From the NCBI GenBank assembly GCA_022823235.1, contig JAJDXO010000041.1, positions 62,001-126,000 of the forward strand: a DNA stretch of 64,000 bases, written 5' to 3'. The position numbers were made by a program, and so were the translations under genes. The notes under the pieces are model-generated. The model worked only from the letters and a program-made list of their open reading frames with translations. It searched no databases and was not told the DNA's origin. This stretch comes from Rhodospirillales bacterium. Lineage in GTDB: Bacteria > Pseudomonadota > Alphaproteobacteria > Rhodospirillales > UBA2165. Below are positions 18,296-28,511 of this stretch, in pieces. Each line of letters opens with the position of its first letter. Positions within the stretch are counted from its first letter, which is position 1.

Positions 18296-18994
18296 ATGAA
18301 CGGACAATCCCCCATCCGCATCGGCATGGTGCTGTTCCCGAAGTTGACCCAGCTCGACCTCACCGGCCCCTACGAGGTGCTGAACGCCAGTCCCCGCACC
18401 CGGATCGATCTCCTGTGGCACCGGTTGGAGCCCATCGAGGCACAGGGCGGCCTGATCCTGACGCCGAGCGCGACGTTCGAGGATTACGGCCGGCCGGATG
18501 TGCTCTTCGTCCCCGGCGGCCCCGGCGTCCTGGATGCGATGGACGACGAGCCGCTGCTCGATTTCATCCGGGGCACGGCCGGCCACGCCCGATACGTTAC
18601 GGCGGTGTGCACCGGCTCGCTGGTACTTGCCGCGGCGGGGCTGCTCGTCGGCAGGCGCGCGACCTGCCACTGGAGTTCCATTCATCTGCTGGAACTCATG
18701 GGCGCGACGCCGGTAAACGAGCGTGTCGTCGAGGACGGAAAGTTCATCTCCGGCGGCGGCGTGACGTCGGGCATCGATTTCGGGCTGGTGCTGGCTTCCC
18801 GGCTGTTGGGCGAGGATGCCGCCCGGCGCATCCAGTTGCTGCTGGAATACGATCCGGCGCCCCCGTTCGAAGGCGGCCACCCGGACCCCGCACCGGCGGA
18901 GACCGTCGACGCGGTCACCGGGCTGATGTCCGAGGTTATCGAAAAACGCCGCCAGGCGGCCGAACGCATCGCCCGGGAACGGCTGAAACTGTAG
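18296..18994 (+). CDS. DJ-1/PfpI family protein (isonitrile hydratase-like)
   Basis: The 232-residue class I glutamine-amidotransferase-like protein has the nucleophile elbow AVCTGSLVLAAAG with Cys105, an upstream acid-type segment QLDLTGPYEVL and a histidine region GRRATCHWSSI. This branch contains cyclohexyl-isocyanide hydratase (InhA) and AraC-like GATase domains; no DNA-binding domain is attached here. It follows the cupin gene in an apparent two-gene operon. A role in detoxification or in hydration of a small molecule is possible but not demonstrable from sequence. Confidence 0.84.
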   Translation: MNGQSPIRIGMVLFPKLTQLDLTGPYEVLNASPRTRIDLLWHRLEPIEAQGGLILTPSATFEDYGRPDVLFVPGGPGVLDAMDDEPLLDFIRGTAGHARYVTAVCTGSLVLAAAGLLVGRRATCHWSSIHLLELMGATPVNERVVEDGKFISGGGVTSGIDFGLVLASRLLGEDAARRIQLLLEYDPAPPFEGGHPDPAPAETVDAVTGLMSEVIEKRRQAAERIARERLKL

Positions 18995-19008
18995 CCCGCG
19001 GCGGCGGC

Positions 19009-20250
19009 CTAACCGTCCACCAGAATGGCGCGGAAATCATTGACGTTGGTCCGGGTGGGTCCGGTCATGACCAGATCATCGAGCCCGGCGAAAAAATCGT
19101 ACGAATTGTGATCCCGGAGATACCGGGCGGGGTTCATGCCCTTTCGCCCGGCCCGGACCAGGGTATCCGGGCCGACGAGGGCGCCGGCATTGTCTTCACT
19201 GCCGTCGATTCCGTCGGTATCCGCCGCCAGCGCGTGGACCGGCCGTTCTCCGCCGAGCGCTTCCGCCAAGGCAAGCGCATATTCGGCGTTGGGGCCGCCG
19301 CGGCCCCGTTTGTCCAGGGTTACGGTCAATTCACCCCCCGACAGTATGATCGTGCCGGCCTCCGCCCCGAGGGCCATTTGCGCGTGCTCCCGGCCGACCT
19401 CGCGCGCCTCTCCCTCGATCCGGTCGCCGAGGGAAATCACATCGTATCCGGCGGCCCGCGCCAACGCCGCGGCCGCCTCGATGGAGGCGGACGGCGCGGC
19501 AATAATCCTCGTCTCGGCACGATCGAATACCGGATCGCCCGGCTTGGGCGTCTCGTCCGCTTCCTCTTCGAGAATCTTGATCGATGCCGCGGGCAGTTTG
19601 ATGTCGTAGCGCTCGACATGGGCACGGGCATCGGCGTAGGTGGTGGGATCCGGCACCGTGGGTCCGGACGCGATGGTCGAGAGGTCGTCGCCGACCACAT
19701 CCGATATCACCATGGTATGAACCGGCGCGCCGCCGGACGCGGCGGCAAGCCGCCCGCCCTTGATCTTCGACAGATGCTTCCGGATGCAGTTCATGGCCTC
19801 GATGGGCGCCCCGGAATTCAGCAGCGCCCCATTGACGGCCTGTTTGTCCGCCAGCGTGAGGCCGTCCGCCGGCAGGGTCAGCAGGGCGGACCCGCCGCCC
19901 GATATCAGCACCAGAAGCAGATCGTCCGGCCCCGCCTGTCCGGCGATTTCGATGATCCGCCGGGCCGCAGCCAGCCCGGCCCGGTCCGGGACCGGATGAG
20001 AGGCGCAGGCAATTTCGATTTGGTCGCAGTCGGCCTCGAAGCCATACCGCGTCACGACCAGGCCCGATATCGCGCCGGACCAGTTTCGTTCCACCGCCCG
20101 CGCCATGGCGGCGGATGCCTTCCCTGCGCCTACGACATATGTCCGGCCGGTCGGCGGTTCGGGCAGATTGGCGGGCACGCAGGCGGCGGGCTGGGCAACC
20201 TCGACGGCCCGATGAAATAGATTCAGAAGGATTGAACGCGGATCCGCCAT
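19009..20250 (-). CDS. gckA: glycerate 2-kinase (GckA/MOFRL family)
   Basis: The 413-residue enzyme phosphorylates D-glycerate to 2-phosphoglycerate in the serine cycle or in glyoxylate and tartrate use. It has the N-terminal DUF4147 blocks VVGAGKASAAMARAVE, LISGGGSALLTLPADGLTL and MNCIRKHLSKIKGGRLA, and the C-terminal MOFRL domain with ILSGGELTVTLDKRGRGGPNAEYALALA and AADTDGIDGSEDNAGA. The start at 20250 gives the typical N-terminus; the frame extends to 20277. It converges with the PfpI gene only 14 bp away. Confidence 0.92.
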   Translation of the reverse strand: MADPRSILLNLFHRAVEVAQPAACVPANLPEPPTGRTYVVGAGKASAAMARAVERNWSGAISGLVVTRYGFEADCDQIEIACASHPVPDRAGLAAARRIIEIAGQAGPDDLLLVLISGGGSALLTLPADGLTLADKQAVNGALLNSGAPIEAMNCIRKHLSKIKGGRLAAASGGAPVHTMVISDVVGDDLSTIASGPTVPDPTTYADARAHVERYDIKLPAASIKILEEEADETPKPGDPVFDRAETRIIAAPSASIEAAAALARAAGYDVISLGDRIEGEAREVGREHAQMALGAEAGTIILSGGELTVTLDKRGRGGPNAEYALALAEALGGERPVHALAADTDGIDGSEDNAGALVGPDTLVRAGRKGMNPARYLRDHNSYDFFAGLDDLVMTGPTRTNVNDFRAILVDG

Positions 20251-20376
20251 ATCTGCCCGTGACTTGGCTCCATTCAAGCGGACAAAGCCAGCCAGGCCCG
20301 CCGGGCCGGCGACCGCCGACGCTCAGGATCACAGAACCGCCCGGGAAAGTGAAGCCGGCCGCTCCACGGGCGACCG

Positions 20377-21072
20377 CTACCGCGCGGCGGAGCGCGTTCG
20401 GACAATCTGATACCCGGGCCGCCAAACGTAGCGCACCGGTGCGCTGAACATGTGCACCAGCCGGGTAAACGGGAAGATCAGGAAGATGGTCAATCCAAGC
20501 AGCAGGTGAAGCTTGAAGATGGGATGCGCCCCGGCAACCAGATCGGCGGCATCGGGGTTGAAGGTGAAGATGCCCTGCGCCCAGGCCATGAACTTGAGCA
20601 TCTCGCTGCCGTCCAGGTGGCCCATGGAAAGCGGGATGGTCGCCAGGCCGAGCACCAACTGCACCCATAACAGGATGATCACCGCATGATCTCCGAATGT
20701 GGAGGTGGCGCGAATCCGGGCATCGAACAGGCGCCGGTGGATGAGCATGGTCGCGCCGATCAACGCCGTGAGCCCGGCAATACCGCCGGCGACGATCGCC
20801 AGTATCTGCTTGGCGCCGTGGGATATGCCAAGCGCGTCAAAGACCTCGATCGGGGTCAGGAGGCCGAAGAGGTGACCGAAGAAAACCACCAGGACACCGA
20901 GGTGGAAGAGCACCGATCCCCAAATCAGCTGGCGGCGGCGAAGAAGCTGGCTCGATCCGGACCGCCAGGTGTAAGGCTCACGGTCGTAACGAATGATGGA
21001 GCCGAGGATGAACACCGCGAGAGCGATATAGGGGTATATCCCGAAAGCGAGCGTATTTAGGAAATTTTCCAT
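20377..21072 (-). CDS. narI: respiratory nitrate reductase gamma subunit NarI
   Basis: The 231-residue membrane-embedded cytochrome b subunit oxidises quinol and passes electrons through two hemes to NarH. Five membrane helices are visible. Histidine ligands are in the helices containing LFHLGVLVVFFGHLFG and in the C-terminal LHLLLGLTIFLIFPFTRLVHMFSAP. The start has GAGGAG upstream and lies 11 bp after narJ. It is the last gene of the nar operon. Confidence 0.96.
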   Translation of the reverse strand: MENFLNTLAFGIYPYIALAVFILGSIIRYDREPYTWRSGSSQLLRRRQLIWGSVLFHLGVLVVFFGHLFGLLTPIEVFDALGISHGAKQILAIVAGGIAGLTALIGATMLIHRRLFDARIRATSTFGDHAVIILLWVQLVLGLATIPLSMGHLDGSEMLKFMAWAQGIFTFNPDAADLVAGAHPIFKLHLLLGLTIFLIFPFTRLVHMFSAPVRYVWRPGYQIVRTRSAAR

Positions 21073-21083
21073 TCGCCGTCTCC

Positions 21084-21776
21084 TCAGTTGACCGGGTTGC
21101 CGCCCGGACGTTCTCCGCCGCAGGCCGGACCGCGGCTCTCGATGCCCTGCCCGGCCGAGTCGGGGCCGAACTGGACGGCTTCCTCTTCCCAGATTTCGTC
21201 AAGCGCCTCGAGGTCATCGGGGTCGTCTTCGGGCTGCGACAGCAGTTCCGCGACCACCAGTTCGTTGGGCTCCGTCGCGGCAAGCGCCTCCAGCACCTGG
21301 AACACGGGCGCATAGACGGTGCCGCGTTTCCGGTGGCGCTGATGGAGGGTGGCGAGGACGTCCACCGGTTCGGCCAACAGCGCGCGCGCCTCGCCGGCCG
21401 GCAGGGTCGACAGGAATTCGAGGAACAGGGGCAAATAGTCGGGGAGCTCCCTGGCCGACAGCTCGAGGCCATGCCGCTCGTACAGCAGGCCCAGATCGAC
21501 CATCGCCTGCCCGCGGTCCCGGCTTTCGCCCCAAACGTGCTCGAACAGGTGCAGGGACAGGGACCGGGTGCGGTCGAACAGCATCACGTAGCGTTCCTGC
21601 ATGTCGATCAGATCGCCGGCAGCCAATTCGTCGATGAAGGACAACAGCGCCCTGCGGCCGTTGGACGGCAGTTCGGCGGCATCCTTCACGACAGTCCGCA
21701 TGGCCGGCGCGGCCTCCGCGATTTCCGCGGTCGGATAGCTGAGAAGCGCCGACAGTACTTTGTAAATCCGGCTCAT
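21084..21776 (-). CDS. narJ: nitrate reductase assembly chaperone NarJ
   Basis: The 230-residue cytosolic TorD/NarJ-family chaperone is needed for molybdenum cofactor insertion into NarG and membrane attachment of NarGH. The family pattern YVMLFDRTRSLSLHLFEHVWGESRDRG lies near residue 65, followed by ELPDYLPLFLEFLS and an acidic C-terminal tail. Its start codon shares one base with the narH stop (TAATG), indicating coupling. Confidence 0.95.
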   Translation of the reverse strand: MSRIYKVLSALLSYPTAEIAEAAPAMRTVVKDAAELPSNGRRALLSFIDELAAGDLIDMQERYVMLFDRTRSLSLHLFEHVWGESRDRGQAMVDLGLLYERHGLELSARELPDYLPLFLEFLSTLPAGEARALLAEPVDVLATLHQRHRKRGTVYAPVFQVLEALAATEPNELVVAELLSQPEDDPDDLEALDEIWEEEAVQFGPDSAGQGIESRGPACGGERPGGNPVN

Positions 21777-23314
21777 TATCCGCGCTCCTTTTCCAGGGCA
21801 TCGATCGGGGTCAGATGCCGCTTGGGTGTGTTGCCGAACAGGTTCGCGGTGCTGGTGCCGCCGGAGCAGCCATTGCCGAAACTGAACCCGCAGCCGCCGC
21901 GCAAATCGTACGCATCCTCGGTGACCTCGCGGTGCGAGGTGGGAATGACAAAGCGGTCCTCGTAATTCGCGATGGCCATCACGTGGTACATGTCTTCGAT
22001 CTGCCGGGGCGTCAGGCGGACCCGCTCCGCCATCGAGATATCCGGTTCGCCTCTGATTTTCTTGGTCCGCATATAGGCCCGCATGGCCAGCATGCGTTCC
22101 AGGGCAAGGACGACCGGCTCCTCCTCGCCGGCGGTCAGCAGGTTGGCGAGATACTTCACCGGAATGCGCAGCGAGCGCACGTCGGGAATCTCGTTCTCGA
22201 GATCAACCAAGCCCGAATTGGCCGCCGACTGGATGGGCGACAGGGGCGGCACGTACCACACCATGGGCAGCGTCCGGTATTCGGGATGCAGCGGAAAGGC
22301 GACCTTCCAGTCCATGGCCATCCTGTAGACCGGCGAGGCCTGCGCCGCCGTCAGCCAGGCCTCGGGCACACCGTCCTTGCGCGCCTGAGACCGCACCTCG
22401 GGATCGTCGGGGTCGAGAAAGACACCCAACTGCGCTTCGTAGAGGTCGGCCGTGCTTTCCGTCGCCGCCGCCTTTTCGATGCCGTCGGCGTCATAGAGCA
22501 CCACGCCCAGGTAGCGGATGCGGCCGACGCAGGTCTCGGAACACACCGTCGGCTCGCCGGCCTCGATGCGCGGATAGCAGAAGGTGCACTTCTCGGATTT
22601 TCCGGTCGACCAGTTGTAATAGATCTTCTTGTAGGGGCAGCCCGACACGCACATTCGCCAGCCCCGGCACTTTTCCTGATCGATGAGCACGACCCCGTCT
22701 TCCTCGCGCTTGTAGATGGCGCCAGAGGGACATGCCGCGACACAGGTCGGGTTGAGGCAGTGCTCGCACAGCCGCGGCAGATACATCATGAAGGTGTTCT
22801 CGAACTCGCCGTAGATGGATTTTTCGATCTCGTCGAAGTTCTTGTCCGCCGACCGTTTGGAAAACTCGCCGCCGAGAATCTCCTCCCAGTTGGGTCCCCA
22901 TTCGATCTTCTCCATCCGTTCGCCGGTGATCGCCGAACGCGGCCGGGCCGTCGGAGTCGCTTCCAGTTCGGGGGCGGTTTGCAGGTGCTCGTAATCGAAG
23001 TCGAACGGTTCGTAATAGTCGTCGATCTCGGGCAGGTCAGGATTGCCGAAAATCTTGGCGAGGATCTGCCATTTATTGCCCATCTTGGGGTGGATCTTGC
23101 CGCCGCCGGTGCGCGTCCATCCGCCGTTCCATTTGTCCTGGTTCTCCCATTCCCTGGGATAACCGACGCCGGGCTTGGTCTCGACATTGTTGAACCAGGC
23201 GTATTCCATGCCTTCGCGGTTGGTCCACACGTTCTTGCAGGTCACCGAACAGGTGTGGCAGCCGATGCACTTGTCGAGATTGAGCACCATTCCGATTTGC
23301 GCGCGGATTTTCAT
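21776..23314 (-). CDS. narH: respiratory nitrate reductase beta subunit NarH
   Basis: The 512-residue iron-sulfur subunit carries electrons from NarI to NarG on the cytoplasmic side. Cysteine clusters for four Fe-S centres are seen: CIGCHTCSVTCK near residue 16, CEHCLNPTCVAACPSGA near 185, CRGWRMCVSGCPYKK near 217 and CTFCYPRIEAGEPTVCSETC near 244. The Trp in CRGW marks the [3Fe-4S] site typical of NarH. The start at 23314 has GAGGAG upstream and overlaps the narG stop (TGATG). Confidence 0.97.
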   Translation of the reverse strand: MKIRAQIGMVLNLDKCIGCHTCSVTCKNVWTNREGMEYAWFNNVETKPGVGYPREWENQDKWNGGWTRTGGGKIHPKMGNKWQILAKIFGNPDLPEIDDYYEPFDFDYEHLQTAPELEATPTARPRSAITGERMEKIEWGPNWEEILGGEFSKRSADKNFDEIEKSIYGEFENTFMMYLPRLCEHCLNPTCVAACPSGAIYKREEDGVVLIDQEKCRGWRMCVSGCPYKKIYYNWSTGKSEKCTFCYPRIEAGEPTVCSETCVGRIRYLGVVLYDADGIEKAAATESTADLYEAQLGVFLDPDDPEVRSQARKDGVPEAWLTAAQASPVYRMAMDWKVAFPLHPEYRTLPMVWYVPPLSPIQSAANSGLVDLENEIPDVRSLRIPVKYLANLLTAGEEEPVVLALERMLAMRAYMRTKKIRGEPDISMAERVRLTPRQIEDMYHVMAIANYEDRFVIPTSHREVTEDAYDLRGGCGFSFGNGCSGGTSTANLFGNTPKRHLTPIDALEKERG

Positions 23315-26300
23315 CAGACGATCTCCTCGGCATCGGGCGCCGGGCGCTCGAGCCAATCAATGTTTTCCATTTTGCGGACAATGACGAACTCGTCCCGGTT
23401 GGAGCCGACGGTGCCGTAGTAATTGAAGCCGTACGACTGCTGGGCGTACCCGCCGATCATATGGGTGGGCTTGACGATGGCGCGGGTCACCGAATTGTGG
23501 ATGCCGCCCCGGTTGCCCGTCGTCTCCGCGCCAGGCGTATTAATGGTCTTCTCCTGGGCGTGGTACATGAAGACGGTGCCCTCCCGCATCCGCTGGGAGA
23601 CCACCGCCCGCGCCGTCAACGCGCCGTTGACGTTGTAGGCCTCGACCCAGTCGTTATCCTCGATCCCCGCCTTCCGGGCGTCGACCTCGGAAATCCAAAC
23701 CACCGGCCCGCCCCGATTGAGGGTCAGCATCAGCAGATTGTCGGTATAGGTCGAGTGGATGCCCCATTTCTGGTGCGGGGTGATGAAGTTCAGGACCACC
23801 TGGTCGTTGCCGTTCGGTTTCTCGTCGATGATCGGTTTGACCGTCTTGAGATCGACCGGCGGACGGTAGACGCAAAGCGCTTCGCCGAACGCCCGCATCC
23901 ACAAATGATCCTGATAGAGCTGCTGCCGTCCGGAGAGGGTCCGCCACGGAATCAGCTCGTGGACGTTGGTGTAGCCCGCGTTGTAGCAGACCTTCTCCGA
24001 TTCCAGGCCCGACCAGGTGGGCGACGAGATGATCTTCCGGGGCTGCGCGACCACGTCCCGGAACCGGATCTTCTCATCCTCCTTGGGAGCGGCGAGGTGG
24101 GCGTGGTCGCGTCCGGTGTTCCTGGACAATGCCTCCCACGCCTTCACGGCAACCTCGCCGTTGGTTTCGGGCGCCAGCATGAGGATCACCTCGGTGGCGT
24201 CGATGTCGCTTTCGATCCGGGGCATGCCCTTGGTCGGACCCTCCTCGGTCACGACCCCATTGAGCTCCGCCAGGTTCTCCACCTCGCGGTCGGTGTTCCA
24301 GTTGATCCCCTTGCCGCCGTTGCCCAACTCGGTCATCAGGGGTCCGAGCGCCGTAAACCGCTTGTAGAGGTTCGGATAGTCCCGCTCGATCACGGCGATT
24401 TGGGGCATGGTCTTGCCGGGGATTGGATCAACCTCACCCTTCTTCCATTCCTTCACGTCGAGGGCCTGGGCGATCTCCGCCGGCGTGTCGTGCTGGATCG
24501 GCACCATGACCACGTCCTTCTCGACCCCCAGGACCTCGGGCGAAACCTCGGAGAATTTCTCCGCGATCCCCTTGTAGATGTCCCAATCCGAACGGCATTC
24601 CCAAACCGGATCCACCGCGCCGGTCAACGGATGGATGAACGGATGCATGTCGGAGGTATTGAGGTCGTTTTTTTCGTACCAGGTGGCCGTCGGCAGAACG
24701 ATGTCCGAATAGACGCAGGTGGTGGACATCCGGAAGTCGAGGGTCACGAGAAGATCCAGTTTTCCTTCCGGCGCTTCGTCGTGCCAGGTCACATCGTCGG
24801 GTTTGGCGCCCCCCTGTTCGCCGAGGTCCTTGTTCATCACCCCGTGGGACGTTCCGAGCAGATGCTTGAGGAAATATTCGTGCCCCTTGCCCGACGACCC
24901 CAACAGGTTGGACCGCCAGACGAAGAGATTGCGGGGCCAGTTGGCGGGATCGTCCGGGTCCTCGCAGGACATCTGCAATTCGCCCGAACGCAGGGCATCG
25001 ACCACGTACTCCTTCGGCTCCTTGCCGGCCTTGGCGGCCTCATCGGCGATGGTGAGCGGATTGCGCTTTAGCTGGGGCGCCGACGGCAGCCAGCCCATGC
25101 GCTCGGCGCGGACGTTGTAGTCGATCAGCGCCCCGTCCCACGGTCCCTCGGGCGCCGTCGGGGAGATGATTTCGTCGACGCCCAAGGTCTCGTAGCGCCA
25201 CTGGTCCGTGTGCGCATACCAGAAGGACGTGGAGTTCATATGCCGGGGCGGGCGCCCCCAATCGAGGGCGAAGGCCAATGGCAGCCAGCCGGTCTGGGGC
25301 CGGAGCTTTTCCTGCCCCACATAGTGGGACCAGCCGCCCCCGGACTGGCCGACGCACCCGCACATCACCAACAGATTGATGATGCCCCGGTAGTTCATGT
25401 CCATGTGGTACCAGTGGTTGAGACCCGCCCCGAGGATGACCATGGACTTGCCGTTGGTCTTCTCGGCATTGCCGGCAAAGGCGCGGGCGACCGAGATGAT
25501 CTGCTCCGCCGGAACGCCGGTGATCGCTTCCGCCCAGGCCGGCGTGTAGGGAACGTCGTCCTCGTAGCCGGTGGCGACATGTGGGCCCCCGAGGCCCCGG
25601 TCGAGACCGTAGTTGGCGACAAACAGGTCGAACACGGTTGCGACCAGCGCCTTGCCGTCCTTGAGCGCGACCTCTTTCACCGGCAGCCGGCGATAGAGCA
25701 CGTCCGGATGGTCGGTGCCCTTGAACACGTCGTGTTCGCGATTGCCGAAATAGGGGAAACCAACCTCGATTACGTCATCGTGGTCCTCGTCCATGATGAA
25801 GGTCAGGCTCAGTTGGGTATCCCGCCCGGCCGCATCCTTTTCCTCCAGGTTCCACTTGCCCGGTTCATCCCAGCGGAAGCCGACCGAGCCTCGGGGCACC
25901 ACGGGCTCCCCGCTCTTTGCGTCGACGCCAACGGTCTTCCAGTCGGCGTTGGCCGTCTCGCCCAGGCCATCGGCGAAGTCGGATGCCCGGAGCATCCGGT
26001 CGGGCACGTAGCGGCCGTCCTTTTCAACCAGCCGCACCAGCATGGGCATGTCGGTGTACTGACGGACGTAATCCTCGAAGTACCGCGTTTGACGATCGAT
26101 ATGGAACTCGCGCAGGATGACGTGTCCCATGGCCATGGCGAGGGCCGAATCGGTGCCTTGCTTGGGATGCAGCCACAAATCGGCGAACTTGGACGCCTCC
26201 GAGTAATCCGGGCAGACGACCACCGATTGGGTGCCGTTGTACCTGGCCTCGGTATAGAAGTGGGCGTCGGGGGTTCGGGTCTGCGGGACGTTGGACCCCC

Positions 26301-27057
26301 ACAGCATGAGGAACCCGGAATTGTACCAGTCCGCGCTTTCGGGAACGTCGGTCTGCTCACCCCAGGTCTGCGGCGAGGCCGGCGGCAGATCGCAGTACCA
26401 GTCGTAAAACGACATGCAGACGCCGCCCATGAGAGACAGGTACCGCGATCCCGCGGCGTAGGAGACCATGGACATGGCCGGGATCGGCGAGAAGCCGATC
26501 ACCCGGTCGGGTCCGTGGGTTTTCGCCGTATAGGCATTTGCCGCGGCGATGATCTCGTTCACCTCATCCCACGATGAGCGGACGAACCCGCCGAGGCCGC
26601 GCTTTTTCGTATAGGCGGCGCGCTTCTCCGGGTTCTCGACAATGGATGCCCACGCGGCCACGGGGGTTTGGACCGCGCGGGCTTCGCGCCACAGCTTGAC
26701 CAGCCGCGAGCGGACAAGCGGGTATTTCACCCTGTTGCCGGAATAGAGGTACCAGGAGTAGCTGGCCCCCCGGGAACAGCCGCGAGGCTCGTGGTTGGGC
26801 AGGTCCGGGCGGGTGCGGGGATAGTCGGTCTGCTGGGTCTCCCAGGTCACGATGCCGCCCTTCACATAGATCTTCCAGGAACACGAGCCCGTGCAGTTGG
26901 CGCCGTGGGTGGAACGGACGATCTTGTCATGCTGCCAACGGCTTCGGTATCCGTCCTCCCAATCCCGATTTTCGCGGCGGGTCACCCCGTGACCATCGGC
27001 GAACTTGCCGACGTTGGCCGGTTTGAAGAAGTTCAGTCGGTCCAGAAGATGGCTCAT
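23314..27057 (-). CDS. narG: respiratory nitrate reductase alpha subunit NarG
   Basis: The 1247-residue catalytic subunit reduces nitrate to nitrite at a molybdenum bis-MGD cofactor. The length equals that of E. coli NarG. The N-terminal FS0 cluster segment THGANCTGSCSWK (His plus cysteines) lies near residue 50, and the molybdenum-coordinating Asp region YNSGFLMLWGSNVPQTRTPDAHF near residue 245. There is no Tat signal peptide with twin arginines before a hydrophobic stretch, which fits the cytoplasm-facing NarGHI type. It lies 20 bp after narK2. Confidence 0.97.
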   Translation of the reverse strand: MSHLLDRLNFFKPANVGKFADGHGVTRRENRDWEDGYRSRWQHDKIVRSTHGANCTGSCSWKIYVKGGIVTWETQQTDYPRTRPDLPNHEPRGCSRGASYSWYLYSGNRVKYPLVRSRLVKLWREARAVQTPVAAWASIVENPEKRAAYTKKRGLGGFVRSSWDEVNEIIAAANAYTAKTHGPDRVIGFSPIPAMSMVSYAAGSRYLSLMGGVCMSFYDWYCDLPPASPQTWGEQTDVPESADWYNSGFLMLWGSNVPQTRTPDAHFYTEARYNGTQSVVVCPDYSEASKFADLWLHPKQGTDSALAMAMGHVILREFHIDRQTRYFEDYVRQYTDMPMLVRLVEKDGRYVPDRMLRASDFADGLGETANADWKTVGVDAKSGEPVVPRGSVGFRWDEPGKWNLEEKDAAGRDTQLSLTFIMDEDHDDVIEVGFPYFGNREHDVFKGTDHPDVLYRRLPVKEVALKDGKALVATVFDLFVANYGLDRGLGGPHVATGYEDDVPYTPAWAEAITGVPAEQIISVARAFAGNAEKTNGKSMVILGAGLNHWYHMDMNYRGIINLLVMCGCVGQSGGGWSHYVGQEKLRPQTGWLPLAFALDWGRPPRHMNSTSFWYAHTDQWRYETLGVDEIISPTAPEGPWDGALIDYNVRAERMGWLPSAPQLKRNPLTIADEAAKAGKEPKEYVVDALRSGELQMSCEDPDDPANWPRNLFVWRSNLLGSSGKGHEYFLKHLLGTSHGVMNKDLGEQGGAKPDDVTWHDEAPEGKLDLLVTLDFRMSTTCVYSDIVLPTATWYEKNDLNTSDMHPFIHPLTGAVDPVWECRSDWDIYKGIAEKFSEVSPEVLGVEKDVVMVPIQHDTPAEIAQALDVKEWKKGEVDPIPGKTMPQIAVIERDYPNLYKRFTALGPLMTELGNGGKGINWNTDREVENLAELNGVVTEEGPTKGMPRIESDIDATEVILMLAPETNGEVAVKAWEALSRNTGRDHAHLAAPKEDEKIRFRDVVAQPRKIISSPTWSGLESEKVCYNAGYTNVHELIPWRTLSGRQQLYQDHLWMRAFGEALCVYRPPVDLKTVKPIIDEKPNGNDQVVLNFITPHQKWGIHSTYTDNLLMLTLNRGGPVVWISEVDARKAGIEDNDWVEAYNVNGALTARAVVSQRMREGTVFMYHAQEKTINTPGAETTGNRGGIHNSVTRAIVKPTHMIGGYAQQSYGFNYYGTVGSNRDEFVIVRKMENIDWLERPAPDAEEIV

Positions 27058-27077
27058 GGTTTATCTCCTTCCTCCGC

Positions 27078-28472
27078 TCAGCACGGAACCGGTGCGCTGC
27101 GCCGGGTGTAATAGAACCAGGTGATGACCACACAGACGGCGTAGAACGTCATGAACACCCAGAGCGCGAGCTCCGGGCCGCCGGAGAGCGTGATGGACGT
27201 GCCATACGCCTTGGGAATGAAGAACGCGCCATAGGCCGCGATGGCCGAGGTGAAGGCGATGATCGCCGCCGACTCCCGGTCGGCCTGCCGCCGGAACCCG
27301 GTTCCCTGCAACTCGGGCATCAGCCGGCCGACCTCCTGGCCCATGATCATCGGGATCATCTGGAAGGTGGAGGCGTTGCCGACGCCGGTGGCAAAGAACA
27401 GCACCATGAACATGGCGAAAAAGCCCCAGAAGGCGCCCGGCGTCTCCTTGATGCCGAGGAAGAACAACACCCCGGCAACGGCCAGAATCATCACCAGAAA
27501 CGTCCAGAAGGTAACCCGTCCGCCGCCATACTTGTCCGACACCCATCCGGTGGCGGCCCGGCTGAGCGCGCCGATCAGCGGTCCCAGGAACACGAACTGC
27601 AACGAGTTGACGTCTGGGAATTGGGTCTTCGCGAGAAGCGGAAATCCCGCCGAATAGCCGATGAACGAACCGAAGGTCCCGGTGTACAGAACGCACATGA
27701 TCCAGTTGTGCTTCCGTTTGAAGATGATCGACTGCTCCTTGAACGAGGCGCGGGCGCTTTCGATGTTGTCCATTCCGAACCAGGCGGCGATGGACGTGAT
27801 CAGAAGGAACGGCACCCAAACGAAGCCGGCATTCTGCAGCCACAGCTTAGTCCCGTCGGCGGCGGTCTGCGGCTCGCCGCCCATGGCGCCGAACACGCCG
27901 GCGGTGATGACCAGCGGCACGACGAACTGCATGACGCTCACGCCGGCGTTGCCGAGCCCGGCGTTCATCGCCAGCGCATGGCCCTTTTCCGATTTGGGAT
28001 AGAAGAAGCTGATATTGGCCATCGACGAGGCGAAGTTGCCGCCGCCCAGTCCGCAGAGCAGGGCGAGCGCCAGGAACAGCACATAGGGCGTGTCGGGATT
28101 CTGCACGGCGAAGCCGATGCCCACCGCCGGGATCAGGAGGGAGGCCGTGGACAGCGCCGTCCACAGCCGGCCGCCGAATATGGGCACCATGAAGGAATAG
28201 AAAATGCGGAGTGTCGCACCGGACAGACCCGGCAGCGCGGCGAGCCAGAACAGCTGGTTGGTGTTGTACGCAAAACCGATGGACGGCAGCTTGGCAACCA
28301 CCACGCTCCACACCAGCCACACCGAAAAGGCCAGGAGCAGGCACGGGATGGATATCCAGAGATTCTTGGACGCGATCCTATGGCCGGAGGATTTCCAGAA
28401 TTCCGGATCGTCGGGCCGCCAATCGGTCAGCGTATGTCCCTGCCGTCCCCCGGTCCGGTCTGTTGTGCTCAT
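27078..28472 (-). CDS. narK: nitrate/nitrite transporter, NarK2 type
   Basis: The 464-residue major facilitator protein has about twelve membrane helices and the NNP family signatures FASSMANISFFYPKSEKGHALAMNAGLGNAGVSV and GALSRAATGWVSDKYGGGRVTFW. The long soluble N-terminus with WRPDDPEFW is typical of the NarK2-like (nitrate/nitrite antiporter) branch. It sits between narK1 and narG, as in Paracoccus and Pseudomonas where K1 imports nitrate with protons and K2 exchanges nitrate for nitrite. Function is inferred from family and position. Confidence 0.92.
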   Translation of the reverse strand: MSTTDRTGGRQGHTLTDWRPDDPEFWKSSGHRIASKNLWISIPCLLLAFSVWLVWSVVVAKLPSIGFAYNTNQLFWLAALPGLSGATLRIFYSFMVPIFGGRLWTALSTASLLIPAVGIGFAVQNPDTPYVLFLALALLCGLGGGNFASSMANISFFYPKSEKGHALAMNAGLGNAGVSVMQFVVPLVITAGVFGAMGGEPQTAADGTKLWLQNAGFVWVPFLLITSIAAWFGMDNIESARASFKEQSIIFKRKHNWIMCVLYTGTFGSFIGYSAGFPLLAKTQFPDVNSLQFVFLGPLIGALSRAATGWVSDKYGGGRVTFWTFLVMILAVAGVLFFLGIKETPGAFWGFFAMFMVLFFATGVGNASTFQMIPMIMGQEVGRLMPELQGTGFRRQADRESAAIIAFTSAIAAYGAFFIPKAYGTSITLSGGPELALWVFMTFYAVCVVITWFYYTRRSAPVPC

Positions 28473-28511
28473 CTCGTCTGCTCCTCCATGCGTTGGCGGG
28501 CGCCGTCCGGA